64,000 nucleotides of DNA from Microcaldota archaeon. GTDB taxonomy: Archaea; Micrarchaeota; Micrarchaeia; Micrarchaeales; Micrarchaeaceae. Position numbers and translations under genes: made by a program. The notes under the pieces were generated by a model, which did not search any database, had not been told where the DNA came from, and saw only the letters and a list, made by a program, of their open reading frames with translations. The stretch lies in NCBI GenBank assembly GCA_021811435.1, contig JAJZOR010000005.1:1-64000 (forward strand). Reading direction: 5' to 3'. This document shows, piece by piece, positions 36,109 through 45,011 of this stretch; the stretch's first letter is position 1, and each line of letters begins with the position of its first letter.

Positions 36109-36666
36109 TTATTTCTTTCCGATCCTTATCGTCCAATCCACAAGCGATTTCAGGAGGGCGCGTATTACCTCCCTGGTCTTTTCGTCGGTGAGTGCTCCGC
36201 CCTTTATCTTTTCGGCCACTCCGGCGACGATGCATTCCGGCTTGTTTATTGGATGCATGTCCAAGTACACCATAGATTGCCGTAAGTGGTACTGCGCCCT
36301 GGAGCCGCCTAGCATGCCTGACGAGGAGCTTATTATGGCAGCCGGCTTGTCCTCGAACGAGTTGTCCGGATACGGCCTTGAGGCCCAATCCATGGCGTTT
36401 TTGAGGAAACCCGGTATTGAATAGTTGTACTCCGGCGTGACTATCAGTACGGCGTCCGCGGCCTTTATATGGGCCTTGAAATCCCTGACCGCGCTTGGAA
36501 TGCTCTGCTCCATGTCGGCGTTGTACATCGGTATGCCGTTTATCTCGAATACCTCTATCTCTGCGTTTGCAGGGGCGAGCTTCTGCGCTTCAAGCATCAG
36601 TGCCCTGCTGTAGGAGCCCTTCCTCAGGCTGCCGCCGAACGCCAGTATCCTGACCTTTTTGTCCAT
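36109..36666 (-). CDS. NAD(P)H-dependent FMN reductase
   Basis: 185-residue flavodoxin-like fold. FMN phosphate loop FGGSLRKGSYSRAL, the family signature PEYNYSIPGFLKNAMDW, and SSSGMLGGSRAQ. Members (ChrR/azoreductase-like) use NAD(P)H to reduce quinones, chromate or free flavin, often for oxidative-stress defence. Monocistronic by context. Confidence 0.94.
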   Translation of the reverse strand: MDKKVRILAFGGSLRKGSYSRALMLEAQKLAPANAEIEVFEINGIPMYNADMEQSIPSAVRDFKAHIKAADAVLIVTPEYNYSIPGFLKNAMDWASRPYPDNSFEDKPAAIISSSSGMLGGSRAQYHLRQSMVYLDMHPINKPECIVAGVAEKIKGGALTDEKTREVIRALLKSLVDWTIRIGKK

Positions 36667-36770
36667 ATTATCAAACCGTTAACCGATGCATTGGTAGATC
36701 TTTAGTATTCCAAGCCAGCACGCCTTGCCGTGCATGGCGTATTGCATTAGCCATAGCGCGAATCGCGTTC

Positions 36771-37319
36771 TTAAACGCGTAGCTGGCGCAGCTGCCGGCC
36801 GCAGTTTATGCAAAACTTGGAGTTGGGCGGATTCTGCGTGTTGCAGTATTTGCAAAGTATGTAATTGGGATTCGGGCCTGCCGGCTGGTCGCTCACTATG
36901 TTTCTCCTGACGTTGGAGCCGCCGCGCTCGTCCTCCGCCATTCTGTCCAATATACCGTTTATGAACTTTACAAGCTCTATGGCGTCGGGGTAGCGCAATC
37001 CGTTTATCTCGGATGTCCTTCCCGGGTCGCCGCCGCCTCCGCTGCCGCCTGCGCCGCGGGTTCCGATTACCACGGTACTTGATATGATGCCGCGTTGGAG
37101 CCTGACATAAGCGACTGAACTGTACGTGATTACCTCTGTCGTCGTTCTTATCTTCGAGAACCTATTCATGATTATGATACGTTTTGTGGTGGCTATCACT
37201 ATGCTCGGCGCCCAGAGCGCACCGCCAGGCCCTATCCTGCGCTGCCTCGCGGTAAGCAGGGCCCTTTCCCCGGCGTTTAGTATGTCTTTTGCCTGGTCTA
37301 CGTATCTTTGGTTTATCAA
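36771..37319 (-). CDS. PH-like domain and zinc-ribbon protein
   Basis: 182 residues. About 15-125 look like a bacterial-type PH domain (RALLTARQRRIGPGG, VIATTKRIIIMN, TYSSVAYVRLQRGIISS) interrupted by a Gly-rich loop; the C-terminus is a zinc ribbon CKYCNTQNPPNSKFCINCG. A membrane or protein adaptor is plausible. Divergent from the THUMP-FtsJ gene. Confidence 0.75.
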   Translation of the reverse strand: MINQRYVDQAKDILNAGERALLTARQRRIGPGGALWAPSIVIATTKRIIIMNRFSKIRTTTEVITYSSVAYVRLQRGIISSTVVIGTRGAGGSGGGGDPGRTSEINGLRYPDAIELVKFINGILDRMAEDERGGSNVRRNIVSDQPAGPNPNYILCKYCNTQNPPNSKFCINCGRQLRQLRV

Positions 37320-37440
37320 GCTTATCCACTGCGGTAGTTCGGGTTTTATTATGTTCGTTAAGATATATAATTGGATATGAAACCTATTTGGCGGGTTTGG
37401 AGCGTGTGATGCATGCTCTAAATGCGGGCCTATCCGGCTG

Positions 37441-38586
37441 GTGTTAATTGTGGAAGGGAAAAACTATGTTGCGTTCACCGACTTCAGGTTCGTCAACGAA
37501 GCCAAAAGCGAGCTTGGCATGATATTCAGGGGTAGGGCGGAGGGCCTGAGGCCGCTCTACGGGGAGGTGCTGCTCTTCAGGCTCGACGAGGACTATGGCA
37601 GGGCCATAGGCGAATTCAGGGCAGCTAGGCCTACATTCATCTACGGACTGCTCCAAGTGGCTAAGTCGCTATACTTTGACGGGACTTATGACGGCATTAT
37701 GGCCGCGCTGAAAGACATTCTTGAGGAGGGCAGGAAATTCAGGATAGAGGTCAAAAACGTTTGGGCAGCGGTGGATGAAACAGCCAAGGACGTCGAGGTA
37801 CTGCTGGGGCGCGCCATGGAGGGCAGCGGCCTCACCGCAGACCTATCGTCACCTGAGGTAATGGTTTACGTGGTGCTCGTGAACGACAGGGCGCTGATCT
37901 GCACCCTGGATGTAGGGCTTTACGGGCAATATGTCATGGATCCTTTCAGGAAGGCGAACAAGAGCGGCTATAGCGCCCTGAATCGCTCCGAATACAAACT
38001 CGCCGAGGCGGTCGAATCTTTCGGGATAGACGTCGGATCGGTTGCGCTCTGCCTTGACGTGGGCGCCGCGCCGGGCGGGTGGAGCAACTACATGCTGAAG
38101 CACGGGGCCAAGGTGGTCGCCGTAGACAGTGCGCTGCTTGATTACGGCAAGCTAGCAGCCAGGAGTATACTTGTTGTTACTGAAAATGGAAATGTAGGCG
38201 ACCTGTCTGGAGGGCGGCCAGAAATTCGGATAAGGAGCGCCGCGCCGGGCGCGCTGCCAGGCGACATATCTGAATACGACATGGTGCATATAAAGGGCAG
38301 GGCACAGGATGCGCTGCCTGCGGTGCTCGGCAGGTTGGGCAAATTCGATATGGCCCTGTCTGACATGAACACGACTCCGGAGGAAAGCGCCAAGGTGTTG
38401 GATGGGATTGCAGGCGCGATCAAGGAGGGGGGGCGCGTGGTGCTCACCATAAAGTTGGTTGACAACCGCGTGCAGAAGCACATAAACGACGTGAAGCGCA
38501 TACTCTCGCAAAATTACGGCGGTTTCATGGTCAAAAAGCTGCCGCATGACAGGATGGAGCTTACCGCCTTTGCCATAAAGAAGTGA
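37441..38586 (+). CDS. THUMP-FtsJ RNA 2'-O-methyltransferase (RlmM-like layout)
   Basis: 381 residues: an N-terminal region and THUMP-like domain (about 60-160) followed by an RrmJ/FtsJ Rossmann domain with CLDVGAAPGGWSNYML (motif I), DMALSDMN (motif IV) and a lysine near VVLTIKL as expected for the K-D-K-E 2'-O-methylase tetrad. The order matches bacterial RlmM, which methylates C2498 in 23S rRNA. Start is GTG 37441 (a later GTG is possible). TATA AGATATATAATT near 37362. Confidence 0.85.
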   Translation: MLIVEGKNYVAFTDFRFVNEAKSELGMIFRGRAEGLRPLYGEVLLFRLDEDYGRAIGEFRAARPTFIYGLLQVAKSLYFDGTYDGIMAALKDILEEGRKFRIEVKNVWAAVDETAKDVEVLLGRAMEGSGLTADLSSPEVMVYVVLVNDRALICTLDVGLYGQYVMDPFRKANKSGYSALNRSEYKLAEAVESFGIDVGSVALCLDVGAAPGGWSNYMLKHGAKVVAVDSALLDYGKLAARSILVVTENGNVGDLSGGRPEIRIRSAAPGALPGDISEYDMVHIKGRAQDALPAVLGRLGKFDMALSDMNTTPEESAKVLDGIAGAIKEGGRVVLTIKLVDNRVQKHINDVKRILSQNYGGFMVKKLPHDRMELTAFAIKK

Positions 38587-38734
38587 CAGGACGCCCCAGG
38601 CAAGTGGAGAGCGGATGTACTTTGGTATCAGGGCAGCCCACATGAAATCTTATAGCTCTAAGCAGAGTATATCTTGATTGAAACCATGCTGCTGAGTGCA
38701 GAATGAAGCTGCTGCAATGATTGGGAGTGATATT

Positions 38735-39085
38735 ATGATGCCGAACATCGACCCTAGGACTATGAGGAACATGATGGCCAGGATGGGGATAAAATCTTCC
38801 GAGATAAACGCGGACAAGGTCTCGATCGAGTGCCCGACCAAAACGATAATTATAGAGAACCCCCAGGTAACCCTTATAGAGGCGCAGGGGACCAAGAGCT
38901 TCCAGATAACAGGGGATATAAGCGAGATAGAGAGGAGCGTTGCGATAGACATATCGGAAGACGATGTGAAAATGGTGATGGAGAGGTCAGGCGCTTCTGA
39001 GGAGGCCTCACGCAATGCGCTGGAGGGGACCGGAGGGGACATAGCCGCGGCGATCCTGAAGCTAGGCCAGGACAAAGATCAATAA
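38735..39085 (+). CDS. nac: nascent polypeptide-associated complex protein
   Basis: 116 residues, homolog of NAC-alpha. The NAC beta-barrel (KTIIIENPQVTLIEAQGTKSFQITG) precedes a C-terminal UBA domain (DDVKMVMERSGASEEASRNALEGTGGDIAAAIL). Archaeal NAC binds ribosomes as a homodimer and shields nascent chains. ATG 38735 has a GTGAT site 4 nt upstream; the longer in-frame reading from 38696 lacks one. Overlaps the convergent DUF424 gene by 7 nt. Confidence 0.95.
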   Translation: MMPNIDPRTMRNMMARMGIKSSEINADKVSIECPTKTIIIENPQVTLIEAQGTKSFQITGDISEIERSVAIDISEDDVKMVMERSGASEEASRNALEGTGGDIAAAILKLGQDKDQ

Positions 39086-39390
39086 TCTACCTTGTAGGCC
39101 TGCGCGTAAGGCACGCCTTTGACGTCCTTCACGTTCTCTTTGGTTATCGCGGATACCGCCATTGCGACCTGGACTGATTCCGCCCCTATCGCGTTGACCG
39201 ACAGGAGACTGCCGACGTCTATCATTTCCTTTGCCTTGCTGCCGTCGACCAGGTCGCCCATATAGAACTCCGAATAGCTCTTAACGTCTATGAAAACGTC
39301 GCCGTCGTCCAGCACGCTCTTTATGAGCGATTCATCGCACATTGCCAGTATGACGCCTCCGTCCGTCTTGTGCAACTTTATGTATATCAT
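39079..39390 (-). CDS. DUF424 family protein
   Basis: 103 residues matching archaeal DUF424: MIYIKLHKTDGGVILAMCDESLI, then FIDVKSYSEFY and the SVNAIGAESVQVA core. A conserved archaeal family of unknown function, often near translation genes. Promoter shared region with the GT2 gene is only 33 nt, so it is probably downstream in one transcript. Confidence 0.85.
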   Translation of the reverse strand: MIYIKLHKTDGGVILAMCDESLIKSVLDDGDVFIDVKSYSEFYMGDLVDGSKAKEMIDVGSLLSVNAIGAESVQVAMAVSAITKENVKDVKGVPYAQAYKVDY

Positions 39391-39423
39391 CTAACCACCG
39401 GCCCATGGACCCGACTGCACGGC

Positions 39424-40968
39424 TCAACCGTACTTGTAGAAAAGTATCGTGGCGCAGGAATACATGAAACCGTACCAGAGGAGCCAGACCCCTCCAGGCA
39501 CATGGTTTATGTTTATCGCGTAGACGCCGAGCACTATGAGCAACCCGGTAAAAAGCAGTTCCACTTTCGTGTTGTATATGGAAAAAAGCAGCCTGTTTTC
39601 GTTGGGGTTGACTTCCCTTGACCAGCGCGTCGAAGACGTGCCCTTGTTAAAAAGCGCGGCGATGGCGGCCTTTGTCCTTATTATGGCAAGCGCGTAATTG
39701 AGCAGGAACACCATGAAACCCTTGCGTATCGACTTGAAGTAGACCCTTGTGAGTATTATGGGCATTATGAACGAAAGCAAGAACGCCAGCACGCCGAAAG
39801 CCTCGAAGTCCAGCGGCAGGTACTTTGACTGCAGGAACTCTGTTATGGTAAGGCTTACGAACGGCACTGATGAGAACGCAATCAGCATAGACACTATGGT
39901 GAACAGGACGAGAACGAATGACAGGTAGTTCAGGCTGAAGCCGTGCGTTATGTAATCCATGCTGGTAAGCGTGGTCAGCTTGCGCAGCCTCTTTGATTTC
40001 TTGAAGAAATAGCCTATGAACTGCGTGTTGCCGTAGTTGTAGCGCCACTGCTGCCTCATCAATTCCGTGAACGTCCTTATCGGCCTGCCAAGCGCGTATA
40101 CTTTTGGCACGTAGAGGCTTTTGAAGTTGTGCATGTCTGACTCGAAGCTGAAGAACGTGTCCTCTATGACGTACTCCGGGAAGCCGCCGACGCTTTCTAT
40201 CGCCTCCCTGTTTATCAGGCCGCATGAGCCTGCAAATATGGCGGTGTTATCCAGCGCCCTTGCCGGCTGTATGAACCTGAAGAAGAACGCATTGAAAAGC
40301 TCGACGGAATCCGAGAAGAACGATCCGCTCGCGTATTTCTTTGTGGTCTGTATGTAAGAGAGCTTCTTGTCCTCGAAATATGGCAGCAGGTCCATAAGGA
40401 AATTTGCGTTTATCAGGTATTCGTCGTAGTCGAATATCGCTATCAGCTTCTCGTTGGAGTGTTTCAAGAAGTTGTTGAGCGCGCCGGCCTTGAAGCCCTC
40501 CCTCGACGCCCTGTGCAGGTATACTATGCCGTGCTTCCCCGCGAAGGCCTTCAGCTCGCCGGCTATCTCCTGCTTCGTGGAATCGTCCAGCAGGTAGTAC
40601 CTTATCTTGTCCTTGGGGTATCTCAGGGTCATTAGCCTTGACAGGTTGCTTTCCACCTGCTTCGGATCCTCGTTGAAAACCGGTATGGCCACGGCAACCG
40701 TAGGGTATGCTTTGACCGGCTTGAGCTTTTTTGTTATCTTCTTAAGGTAGCCGGTGTAAAAAAAAGACCTGTAATACCAGATCGAGGCGGTCACGTTGAA
40801 GAAGCCGGCGATGAGCGCGAGTATAGTGAACGATATCGCCAGGATGTACATGTACAGGCTATTGGCTATGTATATCATGTATATGGAGAAGCCGAGGCCG
40901 CTGAGTGCGAGTAGGGCGAACATTAGTATCGTGACAAACCGGAAGCTGATAATTTTATTCCCGTGCAT
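39424..40968 (-). CDS. membrane GT2 glycosyltransferase (cellulose-synthase-like)
   Basis: 514 residues. Two N-terminal helices, a cytosolic GT-A domain (AIPVFNEDPKQVE, first Asp in LLDDSTK, DxD in FDYDEYL, acceptor EDTFFS and a QQWRYNYG motif like the QxxRW of processive synthases), then about five C-terminal helices. It probably polymerises or adds sugar to a lipid or exopolysaccharide at the inner face. Not AT-rich, thus native unlike the 24-29 kb cassette. Confidence 0.88.
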   Translation of the reverse strand: MHGNKIISFRFVTILMFALLALSGLGFSIYMIYIANSLYMYILAISFTILALIAGFFNVTASIWYYRSFFYTGYLKKITKKLKPVKAYPTVAVAIPVFNEDPKQVESNLSRLMTLRYPKDKIRYYLLDDSTKQEIAGELKAFAGKHGIVYLHRASREGFKAGALNNFLKHSNEKLIAIFDYDEYLINANFLMDLLPYFEDKKLSYIQTTKKYASGSFFSDSVELFNAFFFRFIQPARALDNTAIFAGSCGLINREAIESVGGFPEYVIEDTFFSFESDMHNFKSLYVPKVYALGRPIRTFTELMRQQWRYNYGNTQFIGYFFKKSKRLRKLTTLTSMDYITHGFSLNYLSFVLVLFTIVSMLIAFSSVPFVSLTITEFLQSKYLPLDFEAFGVLAFLLSFIMPIILTRVYFKSIRKGFMVFLLNYALAIIRTKAAIAALFNKGTSSTRWSREVNPNENRLLFSIYNTKVELLFTGLLIVLGVYAININHVPGGVWLLWYGFMYSCATILFYKYG

Positions 40969-41024
40969 AATAGTACGCTGTTTGCCGTTGGATAAGATGC
41001 AGAAACAATTGGAGTAGAAGATAT

Positions 41025-41033
41025 TTAATTGTA
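41025..41033 (+). promoter_or_regulatory. TATA box of tRNA-Ser
   Basis: ATATTTAAT lies 40-48 nt upstream of the mature tRNA 5' end, giving a short 5' leader before RNase P cleavage. Confidence 0.5.
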
Positions 41034-41072
41034 CGCCACACCAATAATCTTCGATTTACGTAAGCGCTGCAT

Positions 41073-41172
41073 GCCAGGGTGGCGGAAACCGGTAACGCGC
41101 CAGTTTTCAAAGGCGAAACTCGAGATCTGGTTTCCATTCGTGGAAGTTTGGGTTCAAATCCCAACCCTGGCG
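41073..41172 (+). tRNA. tRNA-Ser (CGA) with probable 14 nt intron at position 30/31
   Basis: Class II tRNA: acceptor GCCAGGG/CCCTGGC, D-stem GCG/CGC, variable arm TTCCA-TTCG-TGGAA, T-stem TTGGG/CCCAA, discriminator G73 as in archaeal tRNA-Ser. The anticodon arm folds only if 41104-41117 is removed: CCAG+A pairs with TCTGG around loop CTCGAGA, anticodon CGA. The intron would lie in the anticodon stem rather than at 37/38; a strict bulge-helix-bulge is not obvious, so exact ends need RNA data. Confidence 0.85.
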
Positions 41173-41341
41173 CTTACTTGATTACTTAGATAGCGTGCCG
41201 GGCGATCTGCAAGAAACGCTTAAATAGGTTTTATTCTCTACTTTATCCAAGCGCAATCGATGAGGGGCGAGCCGTTGGTGCCTGCGCACTGCATATAGTC
41301 ATTGCAGGGCATGGCAGCGCTATGATGCTAAGGATGGTTTT

Positions 41342-42265
41342 ATGCATGAAATATTAGTTACAGAGCCGGAATACCTGGACAACGACGCGAGGGAAGCACT
41401 GGGGAGGATAGGCCACGTCACCGCAAAGCGCATGTCAAGGAACGAGTTGGAGCAGATCATACCCAAGATCGATGTGCTGTTCATAAGGATAGACACGGCA
41501 GTGGACGCGGCGCTCATAGACAAGGCCAAGAACCTCAAGATAATAGGCTCGGTCACCACAGGGCTGAACCACATAGACATGGACTACGCAGGCAAGCGCG
41601 GCATAACGGTGGTGAACCTCCATGGCACGCACACGATATCCACGGCGCAGCACACATTCGCGCTCATGCTCGCGCTCTGCAGGAACATACCGTGGGCCTA
41701 CGACAACATCAGGGCAGGCAGGTGGGAGCGCTACAAGTTCATAGGCACTGAACTGGAGGGCAAGACCCTCGGCGTAGTAGGGATAGGCAGGATAGGCTCG
41801 CAGGTGGCCGCATACGCCAAGGCCTTCGGCATGAAGACCGTGGCATACGACCCGTACGCCAAGCCCGGCGATGTGCCGCTGGTGGACAGCCTCGACAAGC
41901 TGCTGGCCCAAGCGGACATAGTGACGATACACGCCATGCTCACGGACGAGACGCAGGGGCTCATGGGGGCAAAGCAATTCGCAAGAATGAAGAAGGGAGC
42001 GCTGCTGGTGAACACCGCCAGGGCGGAGATAGTCGACCAAGCCGCACTGCTGCAGGCACTGGGTTCCGGGCAACTGGGCGGGGCCGCATTCGACGTCTTC
42101 GCGAAGGAACCGGTAGAGAACATTGAGGACCCGATGGTGAAGTACGCAATCGGGCACAGGAACCTCATACTGACGCCGCACATAGGTGCGTCAACCAAGG
42201 AGGCGGCCCATGCGGCCTGCCTTGAAATAGCCGGAAGCATAGAGAAGGCGCTCAATGGCACCTGA
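41342..42265 (+). CDS. D-2-hydroxyacid dehydrogenase, SerA-like
   Basis: 307 residues. NAD-binding Rossmann core GKTLGVVGIGRIGSQVAAY, with substrate-binding Arg, Glu and His positions expected in NTARAEIVD, FAKEPVE and LTPHIGAST. Without the C-terminal ACT domain of long phosphoglycerate dehydrogenases, so the substrate may be 3-phosphoglycerate or another 2-hydroxyacid. A TTAAATA box near 41220 leaves a 5' leader of about 95 nt with a 12-codon frame. Confidence 0.9.
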   Translation: MHEILVTEPEYLDNDAREALGRIGHVTAKRMSRNELEQIIPKIDVLFIRIDTAVDAALIDKAKNLKIIGSVTTGLNHIDMDYAGKRGITVVNLHGTHTISTAQHTFALMLALCRNIPWAYDNIRAGRWERYKFIGTELEGKTLGVVGIGRIGSQVAAYAKAFGMKTVAYDPYAKPGDVPLVDSLDKLLAQADIVTIHAMLTDETQGLMGAKQFARMKKGALLVNTARAEIVDQAALLQALGSGQLGGAAFDVFAKEPVENIEDPMVKYAIGHRNLILTPHIGASTKEAAHAACLEIAGSIEKALNGT

Positions 42266-42313
42266 GCTGCACTGGGCAAAAGCCTCGCATATTCACGTTT
42301 TAATGGTGTAACA

Positions 42314-43030
42314 ATGCCAGCGCATATACATGCCAAGGAAGGAGATGTTGCCAGCAGGGTGGTCATCTGCGGCGACCCTGCCAGGGTTGAGGCGCTTTCT
42401 AAGCTGCTTGAAAGGCCGAAGGTCGTAAACACCAACAGGGGTTTCATAGCCTACACAGGCAAGTTCAACGGCAGGGACGTCACGATAGCGGCGCACGGGA
42501 TAGGCCAGCCCTCCGTAGCGATAGTGATAGAGGAGCTCGCGCAGCTCGGGGCGAAGGAGATAGTGAGGCTGGGAACGTGCGGCGGACTTGAGGCGGGCAT
42601 GAGGGTAGGCGACCTGGCGGTGCCTGTGGGCGCAACATACACTTACGGGGGCACGGTGACGCAGTACATAGGCTCAGCGCTGCGCGACAAGGCGATGGCG
42701 CAGACGCCGGATTACGGCTTGACAGGGAGGATAGCGCGCGCCCTTGAATCGATGCGCATGAAATTCGTGGTCACTAACGCTTACAGCTCGGACTCGTTCT
42801 ATTCCCTGGACGACGGGATCGCCAAGGAACTCGCGGCATACGGCAACGGGGTCGTGGAGATGGAGGTGGCCACGGTATTCATGCTCGGCAAGAGGAAGGG
42901 ATTGAAGGCCGCCTGCCTGCTCGTAGTGAGCGACAACGTCATAAAGCACACCAAGCTCTTCAGCCACTCAGAGCTGGAAGGGAAGGTGATGCTCGCCGGA
43001 AAGGCCGTGCTCGAGGCCCTTACTGCTTGA
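42314..43030 (+). CDS. purine nucleoside / uridine phosphorylase
   Basis: 238 residues of the trimeric/hexameric NP-I family: VVICGDPARVEALSKLL (phosphate loop), RLGTCGG, VPVGATYTYGGT and the ribose/base site VEMEVATVFMLG. It cleaves nucleosides with phosphate to base and ribose-1-phosphate; purine use is most likely but not certain. Salvage fits a reduced genome. Confidence 0.9.
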   Translation: MPAHIHAKEGDVASRVVICGDPARVEALSKLLERPKVVNTNRGFIAYTGKFNGRDVTIAAHGIGQPSVAIVIEELAQLGAKEIVRLGTCGGLEAGMRVGDLAVPVGATYTYGGTVTQYIGSALRDKAMAQTPDYGLTGRIARALESMRMKFVVTNAYSSDSFYSLDDGIAKELAAYGNGVVEMEVATVFMLGKRKGLKAACLLVVSDNVIKHTKLFSHSELEGKVMLAGKAVLEALTA

Positions 43031-43046
43031 CATGCCGCGCCCTGCG

Positions 43047-44483
43047 TCACTTGGCAGATGCCGGCTGGCGGACCTGAGGACCCTTCTTCTTTCTTGTCAG
43101 GTACAGGTAGGCAGCTATCGCGGCGATGGCCAATGCCAGCAGTATAAGCAGCAGGTACGAGCTTGAGCCTTTGACCGGAGGCTGGCTTATTGTAGTGGTC
43201 TGTCCAGCGCCAGGGCCTACTGTCACAGTTGGTATCGTGGTGGGCGTGACCGGCGTTGTGGTCGCCGTCACGTTTTGCTGCGCTGTGGTCGTGGCGTTAG
43301 GCAGTATTGTGGTCGTCGCCGTGGTGTTTGATACGGGGGCGTATATGACGTTGAACGAGTATGATGCGTTCGTAACGAAGCCCTGCTGCCTGGAGAAGCC
43401 GCCGAAGCAGTATACGGTAGAGTTATAAGGCGTGCAGCTTTCGCCGGATATGTAGAGAGGGTAGTCTGCCAGCCTTGTCCACGGCCCCAGCGCGCCGCTG
43501 GGCTGCACGCCAGCGTAATAGAACCCTGCCGTTGTGCTGTTGCTGGCGCCTATTAGCCCGCCGACGCACAGCACTGAACCGCGCAGGAATACACAACTCT
43601 GAGAGTTTATGGAGAACGGGTAATTAGCCGTGGCGAGCCATTTGCCAAGCGAGCCATCGGGCTGTATCTTTGAGTAGTATACGCTGTTGGTGTTGCCGCC
43701 GGGTGTTAGTCCGCCTATGCAGTAGACGTAGCTGCCGGAAGCGACGCACGATTCCGCGGCCACAGCCTTCGGATATGCCGAAGTGGAGTTCAATGCGCTT
43801 AGGCCGCCCGGCACGCCCATCTGCGCGTAATAAACGGAATTGGTGAGGTTGCGCTTGTATATGGTGTTGGATACGGAGTACAGATTGACTATGCGGGTGC
43901 CGTTGGGGGCGTTATAGGTAGTTAGATTGAAGCCACCGATGCAGTAGATGTAGACGCCGCCTGCGGCGCAGCTATTCAGGAACGGCGTGAAGGGATACAC
44001 TCCGCCAACTCCCCATCCTCCTATGGTGCCGGAGGCGTATGCCTTGCTTATGTAAACGGACTGCTGCGGCCCAAGCGCCGGGGGCAGACCGGTGATGGAC
44101 GCGTTAGCGGAGGAGTTGCTGCCTGAAGAAGTGTTTTTCGGGGGGTTGTGCGCTATGCCGCCGACGCATGCGATGTATGAGTTGTTGACTGAATAGGCGC
44201 ACTCCTGGTTGGTCTCGTTCTCTGGATACTGCGGCAAGGCGTACCACTGGCCTATCGTACCGTTAGCATTTATGGACGCTGACGGCGTGTAGTTGGCGCC
44301 TCCGCCGACGCAGTAGACGTCGCCCTGTAGCGCGAAGCAGCTTGGATAATTCAGAGGCGGCATGTTGCTCGGCAGGCTAATCCATGAGGCCTGCTCTATA
44401 GTCTGTGCCGGAGCCAGGGAGAAGAGCGAGGCTGAGAGCATTATCGAAGCAAGAAGCGCTATGGTCAGGCCTTCGTATCCCAA
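43047..44483 (-). CDS. kelch-like repeat surface protein, C-terminally anchored
   Basis: 478 residues. N-terminal signal helix, then about six repeats of a kelch-like unit with paired Cys and GG (YCVGG, ACVGG, YCIGG), a Thr/Pro/Val stalk (TTTILPNATTTAQQ), and a C-terminal helix followed by KKKG. This predicts a cell-surface beta-propeller on a stalk, disulfide-stabilised. Convergent with the phosphorylase gene. Confidence 0.88.
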   Translation of the reverse strand: MGYEGLTIALLASIMLSASLFSLAPAQTIEQASWISLPSNMPPLNYPSCFALQGDVYCVGGGANYTPSASINANGTIGQWYALPQYPENETNQECAYSVNNSYIACVGGIAHNPPKNTSSGSNSSANASITGLPPALGPQQSVYISKAYASGTIGGWGVGGVYPFTPFLNSCAAGGVYIYCIGGFNLTTYNAPNGTRIVNLYSVSNTIYKRNLTNSVYYAQMGVPGGLSALNSTSAYPKAVAAESCVASGSYVYCIGGLTPGGNTNSVYYSKIQPDGSLGKWLATANYPFSINSQSCVFLRGSVLCVGGLIGASNSTTAGFYYAGVQPSGALGPWTRLADYPLYISGESCTPYNSTVYCFGGFSRQQGFVTNASYSFNVIYAPVSNTTATTTILPNATTTAQQNVTATTTPVTPTTIPTVTVGPGAGQTTTISQPPVKGSSSYLLLILLALAIAAIAAYLYLTRKKKGPQVRQPASAK

Positions 44484-44515
44484 ACAATCATCGGATTATA
44501 ATTCTTTTGAAGACA

Positions 44516-44989
44516 TTAAAGCTTTGCGTTTTTCTGATGCAGCACTTCTATGTACCTGACGCGCCCCCTGGCGCGCTGCTCGGCGTATTCGCGAATCACC
44601 CTCCTCACCACGGGATACTCCATCGCACTCAGCGCATCGCCGATGTCGAACCATTTGTATGCGGTGGCTTCCACATTGTCGATCCTTACGCGCGAACTCA
44701 CGGCCCTGCACACGGTCTCGAAGTAGATGAAATGGCGCCTGGAGAACTTGCCGGATGTGGCCGAAACGCTCTCGGCGACCGCGACTACGCCGAGGGGCCT
44801 CACCCTTAGGCCGGTCTCCTCATAGGCCTCGCGCTTCGCCGCGTCGAGGACATGCTCGCCGCGCTCTATGTGGCCTCCGGGAACCATCCACTTGTTGTCA
44901 AGCTTAGGCGTCCTTATCAGCAACAGCCTGCCCCTCTTGTCGAAAATGTAGGCACCCACGACAGGCTCTGGGCGGCTTGCCGCCGACAC
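44516..44989 (-). CDS. NUDIX hydrolase
   Basis: 157 residues. NUDIX box GGHIERGEHVLDAAKREAYEETG sets the metal-binding Glu residues of a nucleoside-diphosphate-X hydrolase; substrate not assignable. The start is GTG 44989 behind GGAGG; a TTG at 45007 is the alternative. It follows pyruvate kinase by 22 nt on the same strand. Confidence 0.9.
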   Translation of the reverse strand: MSAASRPEPVVGAYIFDKRGRLLLIRTPKLDNKWMVPGGHIERGEHVLDAAKREAYEETGLRVRPLGVVAVAESVSATSGKFSRRHFIYFETVCRAVSSRVRIDNVEATAYKWFDIGDALSAMEYPVVRRVIREYAEQRARGRVRYIEVLHQKNAKL

Positions 44990-45011
44990 ATCGATTGTCC
45001 TCCGCAATACA

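Noticed and set aside
41073-41172. tRNA-Ser read as tRNA-Leu(CAA) or a UCA selenocysteine tRNA
   Set aside because: Those registers break the D-stem and anticodon stem, and the 7+5 bp acceptor/T arms do not fit tRNA-Sec; G73 fits Ser.
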